Below, one piece after another: positions 8,287 through 16,199 of a stretch of 64,000 bases of DNA; position 1 is the stretch's first letter, and every line of letters starts with the position of its first letter. The notes under the pieces are model-generated. The model was not told where the DNA came from and searched no databases. It saw only the letters and a list, made by a program, of their open reading frames with translations. Both the position numbers and the translations under genes were made by a program. Origin of the DNA: JACDCA01 sp963810305 (GTDB lineage Bacteria; Acidobacteriota; Vicinamibacteria; Vicinamibacterales; 2-12-FULL-66-21); assembly GCA_963810305.1 (NCBI GenBank), contig CAWEMY010000011.1, positions 1 through 64,000 of the forward strand, read 5' to 3'.

Positions 8287-9620
8287 CAGGCATGCATACG
8301 CACCAACACGGAATGCGGCGGACAGGGGTTGCGCTGGCGCTTGCGCTCACGGTTGCAGGGGGGGCGTCAGCCCAGGAACGGGTCACCCTCGAAGATGCAA
8401 TCGCGCGTGCTCTTCAACGGAGCGCCCGGGTCGCGGAGTTGGATGCGCGTCGCGCGGGAGCCGAAGCTGCGGAAGCCGGCGCCGGAGCGGCGCGGATGCC
8501 AGTGGTGAGTCTCGTCGCCGACTATGCGCGCACCAACCACGTCGAGGAGTTCGGGATTGCATTCCCCGGGCAGCCGGTGCGGCTGATCTATCCGGACGTA
8601 CCCGATAACTTCCGGTCACGACTGGATCTTCATTGGCCGATCTACACGGGTGGGCAAACCGCCGCATTCGAGGCGGCGACGCGGGCTGAGAAGAATGCGC
8701 TCGACGCGGATCTTGACGCGTTGCGGGCGGATCTTCGGCTCGAGGTGACGCGCGCTTTCTGGGCGGCGGTTACCGCGCGCGAAACCGAGCGCGTCGTGTT
8801 GCAGGCCGTCCGGCGGATGGATGCCCACGTAGCGGATCTCCGTGTCCGCCTCGACCAGGGGCTGATCCCGCCCAATGAGGTGACCGCCGCCGAAGCGCAG
8901 CGCTCGCGTCAGCAATTGCTGGCGATCGAGGCGCGCAACCAGCGCCTGGTCTCTGACGCCGACCTCCGTCGTCTCATCGGCGGCTCCGGCGAATTGACTC
9001 CAATGGCTGATTTGGGAGCAACCACTTTTCTACCGGCTGAAAACGTGCCTGTCCCTGAACAGAAGGTGTCAGTCCCCGATCGGGCGGAGGTGAGGGGGCT
9101 CCAGCAGAGGCTCGAGGCGGCTGAATCACGCGAGCAGGGGATCCGGGGGACGTCGAAGCCGCAGGTCGCGGCGGTCGCCGGTCTCGACTACGCGCGCCCC
9201 AATCCAGACATCTTTCCCCGCACGCCGCACTGGAAAGACTCGTGGGACGTCGGGGTCAATGTGTCGTGGACGCTCTGGGACGGCGGACGCCGGAAGGCGG
9301 AGCAGACGGAAGCGGCCGCCGCGACTCGCGCCGTGCAGGCGCGGATCACCGAGCTGGAACGCCAGATCACGTTCGAAGTGCAGCAGCGGGAGCTCGAGCT
9401 GGATTCGTCCCGCGCTGCAATCGGCACCGCCGAGGACGGCGTCCGCAGCGCGCTCGAGACGCAGCGCGTCCTCGGCGAACGCTATCGCGCTGGCGTCGCG
9501 ACCACCACTGACGTTCTCGATGCGGAGGTGGCGCTGCTCCAGGCCGAGCTCGAGCGTACGCGCGCACGCGCAAACGAACGACTCGCCATTGCGCGACTCG
9601 AACGGGCAACCGGCCGATGA
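8283..9620 (+). CDS. TolC-family outer-membrane efflux channel
   Basis: A 445-residue outer-membrane factor. It has a signal peptide (GVALALALTVAGGASA, cleaved before QERVTLEDAI), then two OEP domains rich in long amphipathic helices. Family landmarks are VTLEDAIARALQ at the mature N-terminus, LDLHWPIYTGGQTAAFEAA and the repeat-related LWDGGRRKAEQTEAAAA in the second half. ATG 8283 overlaps the preceding ATPase stop (ATGA), and its own stop overlaps the next start (ATGA). Inclusion of the channel gene inside the ABC operon makes a complete tripartite pump encoded in one transcript. Confidence 0.92.
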   Translation: MTGMHTHQHGMRRTGVALALALTVAGGASAQERVTLEDAIARALQRSARVAELDARRAGAEAAEAGAGAARMPVVSLVADYARTNHVEEFGIAFPGQPVRLIYPDVPDNFRSRLDLHWPIYTGGQTAAFEAATRAEKNALDADLDALRADLRLEVTRAFWAAVTARETERVVLQAVRRMDAHVADLRVRLDQGLIPPNEVTAAEAQRSRQQLLAIEARNQRLVSDADLRRLIGGSGELTPMADLGATTFLPAENVPVPEQKVSVPDRAEVRGLQQRLEAAESREQGIRGTSKPQVAAVAGLDYARPNPDIFPRTPHWKDSWDVGVNVSWTLWDGGRRKAEQTEAAAATRAVQARITELERQITFEVQQRELELDSSRAAIGTAEDGVRSALETQRVLGERYRAGVATTTDVLDAEVALLQAELERTRARANERLAIARLERATGR

Positions 9621-10552
9621 ACGCGATCGAGGTGAGCGGACTGACCCGGCGCTTCGGCGCGTTCACGGCGGTCGATCGGGTGTCGTTCGACGTCCGCGCC
9701 GGTGAGATCTTCGGTTTTCTCGGAAGCAATGGTGCGGGCAAATCGACAACGATCCGGATGCTCTGCGGACTGCTGCGTCCATCGAGTGGCACCGCGGTCG
9801 TCGGCGGGATCGATGTCGCGCGCGATCCCGAAGCAGTCAAGCAGCGCATCGGGTACATGTCGCAGCGGTTCTCCCTCTACGAGCTGCTGACCGTCGATCA
9901 GAACATCAGCTTCTTCGGAGGCATCTACGGTCTGCGCCCGGCGAAAATGGCCGAGCGCCGCGCATTTGCCATCGAAATGGCGGGCCTGGCCGGTCGCGAA
10001 ACCACGCTCGCACGGGATCTGTCGGGCGGATGGCGGCAGCGCCTGGCACTCGGATGCGCCATCCTGCACGAACCCCGAATCCTTTTTCTCGATGAGCCGA
10101 CCGGCGGTGTGGATCCGCTCTCGCGCCGCCAGTTCTGGCGGCTGATCGACACCCTGTCGACGTCCGGCGTCACTGTGCTGGTCACGACCCATTACCTGGA
10201 CGAGGCGGAGCGCTGCCACCGCGTTGCCCTCATCCACGCCGGACGCCTGGCGACGATCGGCACCGTCGGAGAAGTCAAGGGGATCTTCGCGTCGCGTCCG
10301 ATCGTGGAAATCCGCGCCGACCGTCCGGTCGACGCGATGAAGTTGCTCGACGCCATGGACGATGTGGAGAAGACCAGTCTGTTCGGCACAGCACTCCATG
10401 CCGTTCTACGCTCGGAGTCGGCGAGTTCGGAGGACATCGGAGCACGGCTGCGGGCGGCCGGCTTGTCGGTCGAGAGCATCGTGCGGGTGCAGCCGTCGCT
10501 CGAGGATGTCTTTCTCGACGTCGTGGACAAGGCCGGCGGGCAGGCTGCATGA
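9617..10552 (+). CDS. ABC transporter ATP-binding protein (second of two)
   Basis: A 311-residue ATPase paralogous to the one at 7.3-8.3 kb. It has Walker A GSNGAGKSTT, Q-loop YMSQRFSLYELL, signature LSGGWRQR, Walker B ILFLDEPTGGVDP, switch His in VTTHYLDEAERC and the C-terminal EDVFLDVVDK. The two ATPases probably form a heterodimer on the two permeases, equivalent to the two halves of YbhF. Starts and stops overlap both neighbours by the ATGA arrangement, implying translational coupling and balanced expression. Confidence 0.92.
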   Translation: MNAIEVSGLTRRFGAFTAVDRVSFDVRAGEIFGFLGSNGAGKSTTIRMLCGLLRPSSGTAVVGGIDVARDPEAVKQRIGYMSQRFSLYELLTVDQNISFFGGIYGLRPAKMAERRAFAIEMAGLAGRETTLARDLSGGWRQRLALGCAILHEPRILFLDEPTGGVDPLSRRQFWRLIDTLSTSGVTVLVTTHYLDEAERCHRVALIHAGRLATIGTVGEVKGIFASRPIVEIRADRPVDAMKLLDAMDDVEKTSLFGTALHAVLRSESASSEDIGARLRAAGLSVESIVRVQPSLEDVFLDVVDKAGGQAA

Positions 10553-11634
10553 GGACGTTTCTCGCCGTGGGCCGCAAGGAGTTACGGCAGATCCGCCGCG
10601 ACCGCCGCACTCTGCTGGTGCTCGCGTTCGTCCCCGCCTTCTTCCTCATTGTGTTCGGTTACGCGCTCAACTTCGACATCCGGAACATCGGGCTCGCCGT
10701 CGAAGATCGCGATGGCACGGCCGAGAGCCGCGAGCTGGTTTCCGCCTTCGTGAACTCAGGCTATTTCAACCTCGCCGCGGCGGTGTGGAGTCCCGATGAA
10801 GCCGTCCGTCTGCTCGAGACGAACGACGCGCGGGCGGTGCTGGTCATCCCCGAGGGGTATGCGAGAAGCCGAGCGACAGGGGACGCCGCGCCGGTCCAGG
10901 TGATCGTCAACGGCGACAACGCCAATACTGCGACAACGGTGATCGGCTACGCCACGAGCATCCTGCGCGCCGCTGCCGGCGAGCGGGCGGTCATCAACGT
11001 CGAACCGCGCATCTGGTACAACCCCGAGTTGCGGAGCACGCTGTTTTTGGTTCCCGGCCTGATCGCATACATCACGATGCTGATGGCGGTCACCTCGACA
11101 TCGCTGTCAGTCGTACGAGAGAAGGAAAGCGGCACGATCGAGCAGGTCCGGATGGCGCCGATCGGTACCTTTCCGTTCATTGCCGGCAAGGCGCTGCCGC
11201 ACTTCGTGATTGCCCTGGCGTCCGGGGCGGCTGTCTTCTTCGCATCGATGCTGCTTTTCGGCCTGCCGATGCGCGGCAACTGGTTCACCCTGGCGTTCGT
11301 GTTGTCGGTCTACCTGGTTGGCGCCCTCGCAACCGGGTTACTGGTGTCGACCATTGCCGAAACCCAGCAGGTCGCCTTTCAGATTGCGCTCCTCGTCTCC
11401 CTGCTTCCGACGCTGATGCTGTCGGGATTCATTTTCCCGATCGCCAGCATGCCGCACGCTCTTCAGATCATCACCCACGCTGTCCCGGCGCGTTACTTTC
11501 TGAGGGCGCTGCGCGCAATCGTACTGAAGGGGACTGATCTCGCGCAGCTTCTGCCGGAAGTCGCCGCGCTCGCCATCTATGCCATGGCAACGCTGGCCCT
11601 GGCTTCCCTGCGCTTGTCGCGGGAAAGGGCTTGA
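10549..11634 (+). CDS. ABC-2 type permease (YbhS/YbhR-like, first)
   Basis: A 361-residue inner-membrane permease with the ABC-2 layout: one N-terminal helix (LLVLAFVPAFFLIVFGYAL), a large extracytoplasmic domain (about residues 45-160) and five C-terminal helices. The conserved VVREKESGTIEQVRMAPI segment before the third helix and SGFIFPIASMP near the end are typical of YhiP/YbhR permeases. It overlaps the second ATPase gene (ATGA) and is followed after three bases by its paralogue, so the pair presumably makes a heterodimeric export channel. Confidence 0.92.
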   Translation: MRTFLAVGRKELRQIRRDRRTLLVLAFVPAFFLIVFGYALNFDIRNIGLAVEDRDGTAESRELVSAFVNSGYFNLAAAVWSPDEAVRLLETNDARAVLVIPEGYARSRATGDAAPVQVIVNGDNANTATTVIGYATSILRAAAGERAVINVEPRIWYNPELRSTLFLVPGLIAYITMLMAVTSTSLSVVREKESGTIEQVRMAPIGTFPFIAGKALPHFVIALASGAAVFFASMLLFGLPMRGNWFTLAFVLSVYLVGALATGLLVSTIAETQQVAFQIALLVSLLPTLMLSGFIFPIASMPHALQIITHAVPARYFLRALRAIVLKGTDLAQLLPEVAALAIYAMATLALASLRLSRERA

Positions 11635-11637
11635 GAG

Positions 11638-12777
11638 ATGCAGCGACTCCGCGCACTGGTCTGGAAGGAGTTTCTCGAGCTCAGGATGAACCCGCGTCTG
11701 TTCGGACTGGTCATCCTCGCGCCGCTCGTTCAGCTCACGCTGCTCGGGTACGCGGCGACGACCGACGTCAGAGACACTCCGATTGTCGTGGCGGATGGCG
11801 ATCGCTCGCGCGTGAGCCGTGAGCTGATCCATCGGTTCGACGCCGCGCGCAGCTTCACGGTGATCGACACGGTGAACAACATCAATGAGATCGAGCCGTA
11901 CCTGGAGAGCGGGCGGGCATGGCTCGGGATCGTGATCCCCTCGGGTTTCGGATCAGACATCGGCTCCCGCGTCGTCCCAACGGTGCAGATAGCTGCGGAT
12001 GGGACGGATGCAAATTCGACGACGGTTGCCCTGGGGTATGCGACGGGGTTGATGGGGGAGTACGCGGGGGAGGTAGGGAGGATGGCAGGCCGGCTGAAGC
12101 CGGCCTCTACCGAACAGCCGACGTCGATGGGAGGGATCGATCCGCGGATTCGCGTGTGGTTCAACCCGCAGCTCGAGAGCCGGCATTTCATGATCCCCGG
12201 CGTGCTCGCGCTGGTGCTGCTGGTCGTCACGGCCAACCTCGCGGCGATGGCGATCGTGCGTGAAAAGGAAGTCGGCACGCTCGAGCAGCTCAACGTGACG
12301 CCGCTCCGGAGGTGGGAGCTCATCGCCGGCAAGCTGCTGCCGTACGGGGTGATCGGGATGATCGACGTGCTGTTGGTTGTCGCGGTGGCGGTGTTCTGGT
12401 TTGAAGTTCCGCTGCGCGGCAGCTTTGCGCTGCTGCTGGTCCTCAGCATGATCTACGTGCTCTGCACGCTGGGCCTCGGCCTGTTCGTATCGACGATCTC
12501 CGACACTCAGCAGCAGGCGATGATGACCGCCGTGTTCTTTTTCCTGATGCCGATGATCTATCTGTCGGGATTCATCTTCCCGATCGAGAACATGCCCGCT
12601 GTCATCCAGGCGGTGACCTACGTCATACCGCTCCGATACTTTCTCGTGATCGTCCGCGGAATCTTTCTCAAGGGTGTCGGGATGGAAGTGCTGTGGCCCC
12701 AGGCCGCGGCGCTCGGCGCCTGGGGCATCGTCGTCATCTCGCTGGCGGTCATGCGGAGTCGGAAGACACTGGCTTAG
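11638..12777 (+). CDS. ABC-2 type permease (YbhR-like, second)
   Basis: A 379-residue permease with the same architecture as its neighbour: VVLAPLVQLTLLGY-type first helix, extracytoplasmic domain, AIVREKEVGTLEQLNVTPL and SGFIFPIENMP. It ends the efflux operon. Near residue 150 the sequence MAGRLKPASTEQPTS is not family-like. It is the in-frame translation of a dispersed GGCCGGCTGAAGCCGGCC repeat (12088-12111) inserted in the extracytoplasmic domain, where a loop can presumably be tolerated. The final G of the stop codon is the first base of a long inverted repeat. Confidence 0.92.
   Translation: MQRLRALVWKEFLELRMNPRLFGLVILAPLVQLTLLGYAATTDVRDTPIVVADGDRSRVSRELIHRFDAARSFTVIDTVNNINEIEPYLESGRAWLGIVIPSGFGSDIGSRVVPTVQIAADGTDANSTTVALGYATGLMGEYAGEVGRMAGRLKPASTEQPTSMGGIDPRIRVWFNPQLESRHFMIPGVLALVLLVVTANLAAMAIVREKEVGTLEQLNVTPLRRWELIAGKLLPYGVIGMIDVLLVVAVAVFWFEVPLRGSFALLLVLSMIYVLCTLGLGLFVSTISDTQQQAMMTAVFFFLMPMIYLSGFIFPIENMPAVIQAVTYVIPLRYFLVIVRGIFLKGVGMEVLWPQAAALGAWGIVVISLAVMRSRKTLA
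12088..12111 (+). repeat. Dispersed GGCCGGCTGAAGCCGGCC hairpin repeat, copy inside a permease gene
   Basis: The 8-bp arms GGCCGGCT/AGCCGGCC around GA, followed by TCTACC, also occur at 28255, 29821 (variant) and 39781, always in this orientation. This copy is 24 bp, keeps the reading frame and encodes GRLKPAST within the permease. Confidence 0.75.
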
Positions 12778-12877
12778 GGGTCAGATCTTGTTTCTTGCAC
12801 GAATGACCTACCATCGAGGTCACTTGCGCAATGTCCTCGATAGCAGGTCATTCGTGCAAGAAACAAGATCTGACCCC
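12777..12877. repeat. 101-bp element with 43-bp near-perfect inverted repeats and GGGGTCAG ends
   Basis: Arms 12777-12819 and 12835-12877 are complementary with only two mismatches, around a 15-nt loop. The termini are GGGGTCAG and CTGACCCC. It starts on the stop codon of the ABC-2 permease gene and lies 11 bp before the stop of the convergent BNR gene. It could act as a bidirectional transcription barrier, although no U-tract follows. The ends resemble those of the element at 27374-27473. Size and form suggest a REP/MITE-like non-autonomous element. Confidence 0.8.
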
Positions 12878-12888
12878 TACCGGGGCCT

Positions 12889-15800
12889 CTACCGGATTAC
12901 GTACTCCAGTTTGAGTTGCGCGGCGCGCGCGTTGACCTCGGCGACGTCCTTCGACAGCAGCTCCTGCGTTTCGCGTTCGAGGCTGGCGAGCTCCTTCTCC
13001 TGCTCCTCGAGCACCTGCTGCATCCCACGCGTCGGCGCGCCGTCCCCTTCGATCGCCCACATCTGCAGCGGCGATAGCCGCGAGTAGAGCCGCGTGCCGC
13101 CTCGTTCCGCGAGGATGTCGTAGGTCACTTCTGCTTTCGGGTTGTGCAGCCGGTCCTCGAGCACGTCGACCTTCTTGACCAGCGTGTCTGATGCTTTCAG
13201 CAGCGCCGAGATATCTGATTCTGCCTTCCTGCCATCGAGCGCTTTGGCCCGTGCCGCGAGCTGCTCCTTCACGGACCGCAACGAGTTGACCAACCCCGTC
13301 AGCCGGGAGATGCTGTCGCGGACCCGCAGCGCAAACGCGAGCTGCGCATCCAGGTCGGCTTGCGCCACTGTCCCTCTCGGGTCCGCCTTGACCTTCAACG
13401 CCGTCGTCTCGCTGTGGCCGTCGACGGTCAAGCGAACCGTGTAGGTGCCCGGCACCGCACGAGGACCACGAGCGGGGTCGCCGGTGTCGATCTTCGCTCC
13501 GCGGATCTTCCTGGACCCTTCCCACGTCAGGTCCCACTCCGCGCGATGGAGCCCTGGATCGACCGGCAACGCTGCCTTCTTGAGGTCCTCGGTATCGTCC
13601 TCGTCGTCGCTCTTATCCGATTCGCGCGCCACGCTGCTCGCCGTCCGCACGAGCCGACTGGACGAATCGAGTATCTCGATCTTCAGTTCCCCCTTGGGTT
13701 TGTCCTTGAGAAAGTAGTAGATGGATCCGCCGCGCGGCGGATTCGAGAAACTTCCGGCTTCGGATCCCCAGTTGCCGTCACCACGGCGCCAACGAACCGC
13801 ATCAGGAGCGGTGAAGAGGTGGACGCTCTTTGACGCGATCTGTTCCGACATCTGCCGGACCGGCTGCAGGTCGTCGAGCACCCATATCGAACGGCCGTGA
13901 GTGCCGACGATCAGGTCGTCTCCCTTCACGGCCAGGTCATGAACGGCGACAGTCGGCATGTTCAGCTGCAGCTTCTTCCAGTTCGCACCATCGTCTGTCG
14001 AGTACATGACGCCGCGCTCGGTGCCGAGATACAGCGTGCCACGCTTTGAAGGATCCTCCCGCACCACGTGCAGATAGATGTCGCTCGGGCAGCTTCGAAT
14101 GCAGTGCCTTCCATGACTTGCCGTAGTCGGACGTCTTGTACAGATAAGGTTTCAGGTCATCGAGTCGGTGGTTGTCGATGACGACGTACGCGGTGGCGGC
14201 GTCGAACGGCGACGCTTCGATGATGCTGATCGTCCCATCGCGCGGCGCGCCAGGAAGATCGCCGGTCACGTTCGACCAGTTTTTTCCGCCGTCTCTCGTC
14301 ACGTGCACGAGCCCATCGTCGCTGCCGGCCCAGATGAGACCTTTCTCTTTCGTCGACTCGACGATCGTAAACACCGTCCCCCAGGTCTCGACTCCGGTGT
14401 TGTCGCCGGTGATCGGCCCGCCCGCCCACTTCTGGCGCGACTTGTCGTTGCGCGTCAGATCGGGGCTGATCACATCCCAGGTCTGGCCGCCGTCCGCCGT
14501 TCGGAAGATCACCTGGGCGCCGTGGTACACGACTCGGGCATCGTGCGGAGAGACATGAATCGGCGCCGTCCACTGAAAGCGGTACTTCATGTCTTCGCCC
14601 CCTTTGCCCGAGGGGTTCTCCGGCCAGGCGCTGACATTCCGTGACTCGCCGGTCCGGCGATCGTGGCGGGTGATGATGCCCAGATACTCGCCGGCGTAGA
14701 CGATGTCTGGATTGCTCCAGTCGGAGACGACGTACCCGGCCTCGCCGCCGCCGACACCCCACCAGTCCGACCGCGCGATGCCGCCTCGCGGATTGAGGCT
14801 TGGCCCCTGCGCGGTGCCGAGGTCCTGCATCGAGCCCGCGATGCGATAGGGCACGCTGTTGTCGACAGACAGGTGGTAGAACTGGCTGATCGGGAGCGGG
14901 GGCGCGAACCAGGTCTCGCCGGCGTTCAGCGTGATGTCCACGCCGCCGTCGTTGGACGAGATCATGCGCTTCGGATTCCTGGGATCGATCCACAAGTCGT
15001 GGTGGTCGCCGTGGTGAAATCCTTTGACGTACTGAATCGTCTTTCCTCCGTCGATGCTTTTCAGCATCGGCACCTGCGGGAACCAGATTTCCTCCGCATT
15101 CGCAGGATTCACGGTGATGGTCGTGTAGTACCACGCGCGCTGCCGGATGGCGCGATTCGCGCTGGCAAGCTCCCAGCTCTCACCACCATCGTCTGATTTG
15201 TAGAGGCCGCCTTTCTCCGCTTCGATCAGCGCGTAGACCCGCCGTGAGTCGGATCGTGCGATCGCGACACCAACCTTCCCCCACGGGCCCGCGGGCAGCC
15301 CGCCCTTGGTCAGCTGCGTCCACGTGTCCCCGCCATCGCGGGAGACGTGCAGACCGCTGCCGGGCCCGCCGCTGGTCATATCCCAGGGATATCGGCGAGC
15401 CTGCCAGAAGCCAGCGAAGAGGATCGCAGGATTGTTGGGATCCATTGCGATGTCCGACGCGCCGGTATCGGCGTCCTTCTTCAGCACCTGCTGCCATGTC
15501 TTGCCGCCGTCTTTCGTGCGGTATACACCGCGTTCGGGGTTCGCACCGAACGGCCGGCCGAGCACCGCCGCGAACGCGATCTCAGGATTGGTGGGATGGA
15601 CGGCCATCGTCCCGATCTGGCCGCGCTGTTTCCAGACGTGGGTCCACGTCTTGCCGCCGTCGACGGTCTTGTAGATGCCGTTGCCCTCCGCGACATTGCC
15701 TCGAATGTTCGCTTCACCTGAACCGACGTAGACGATGTTCGGATCCGACGGTGCAATGGCGAGAGACCCGATCGACGCGACGGGCTGGTCGTCAAAAACA

Positions 15801-16069
15801 GATTTCCAGGTGACGCCGCCGTCGGCGGACTTCCATACGCCGCCCGAGGCGGTCGCCGCGTAGTATGTCGCTGGATCCCCAGGGATTCCGGCCGCACGCG
15901 ACACGCGCCCACCGGCGGCCGGGCCGATGGGCCGGTACTTCAGTCCTTTGAGCTCCTTCGGTGCCGTGTCTTTATCTTTTTCGTCCGGCTTCTGCGCATC
16001 CTGCGCACCGACGCCAATACTGAGGGCGAGGACAGCTGCCGCCGTAATGAGTCTGAGGAATGACGTCAT
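12889..16069 (-). CDS. Secreted BNR/sortilin-like (VPS10-type) repeat protein, frameshifted
   Basis: An exported multi-bladed propeller protein of ~1059 residues after correction. The signal peptide is ITAAAVLALSIGVGAQ. Repeated Asp-box/BNR motifs (DGGKTW, DGGVTWKS, RDGGDTWTQL, DDGGESWELA, KTSDYGKSW) run through residues ~70-690. A C-terminal beta domain with a Glu/Lys-rich coiled stretch (QQVLEEQEKELASLERETQELL) follows. The frame breaks at 14083: ...SKLPE and DIYLHVVREDP join if one extra C on the coding strand is removed. A paralogue of almost the same length (1053 aa) lies intact at 31463-34624, which supports the correction. Function unknown; the family is abundant in Acidobacteriota and is often annotated as a glycosyl hydrolase without proof. 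Confidence 0.85.
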
Positions 16070-16099
16070 GGCGGCCGATTGTACCTGAAACTCGTCCAG

Positions 16100-16190
16100 T
16101 CTTAACTTCTAACTCCTGACCTCTAACTTCTAACGTCTACTCTAACGTCTAATGTTTTAGGAGTTAGGAGTCAGAAGTTAGGAGTTAAAG
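16100..16190. repeat. Inverted cluster of 7-nt-period 'taacttc/gttagga' repeats
   Basis: The left side reads taacttc, taactcc, tgacctc, taacttc, taacgtc; the right side reads gttagga, gtcagaa, gttagga, gttaaag. The two sides are near-complementary, so the intergenic region between the divergent BNR and kinase genes can fold into a long imperfect hairpin. The same heptamers recur at 31372-31459. Confidence 0.7.
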
Positions 16191-16199
16191 TTTCAGAGA

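Noticed and set aside
12777..12877. Insertion sequence
   Set aside because: Only 101 bp with no transposase coding capacity; annotated as a repeat element.
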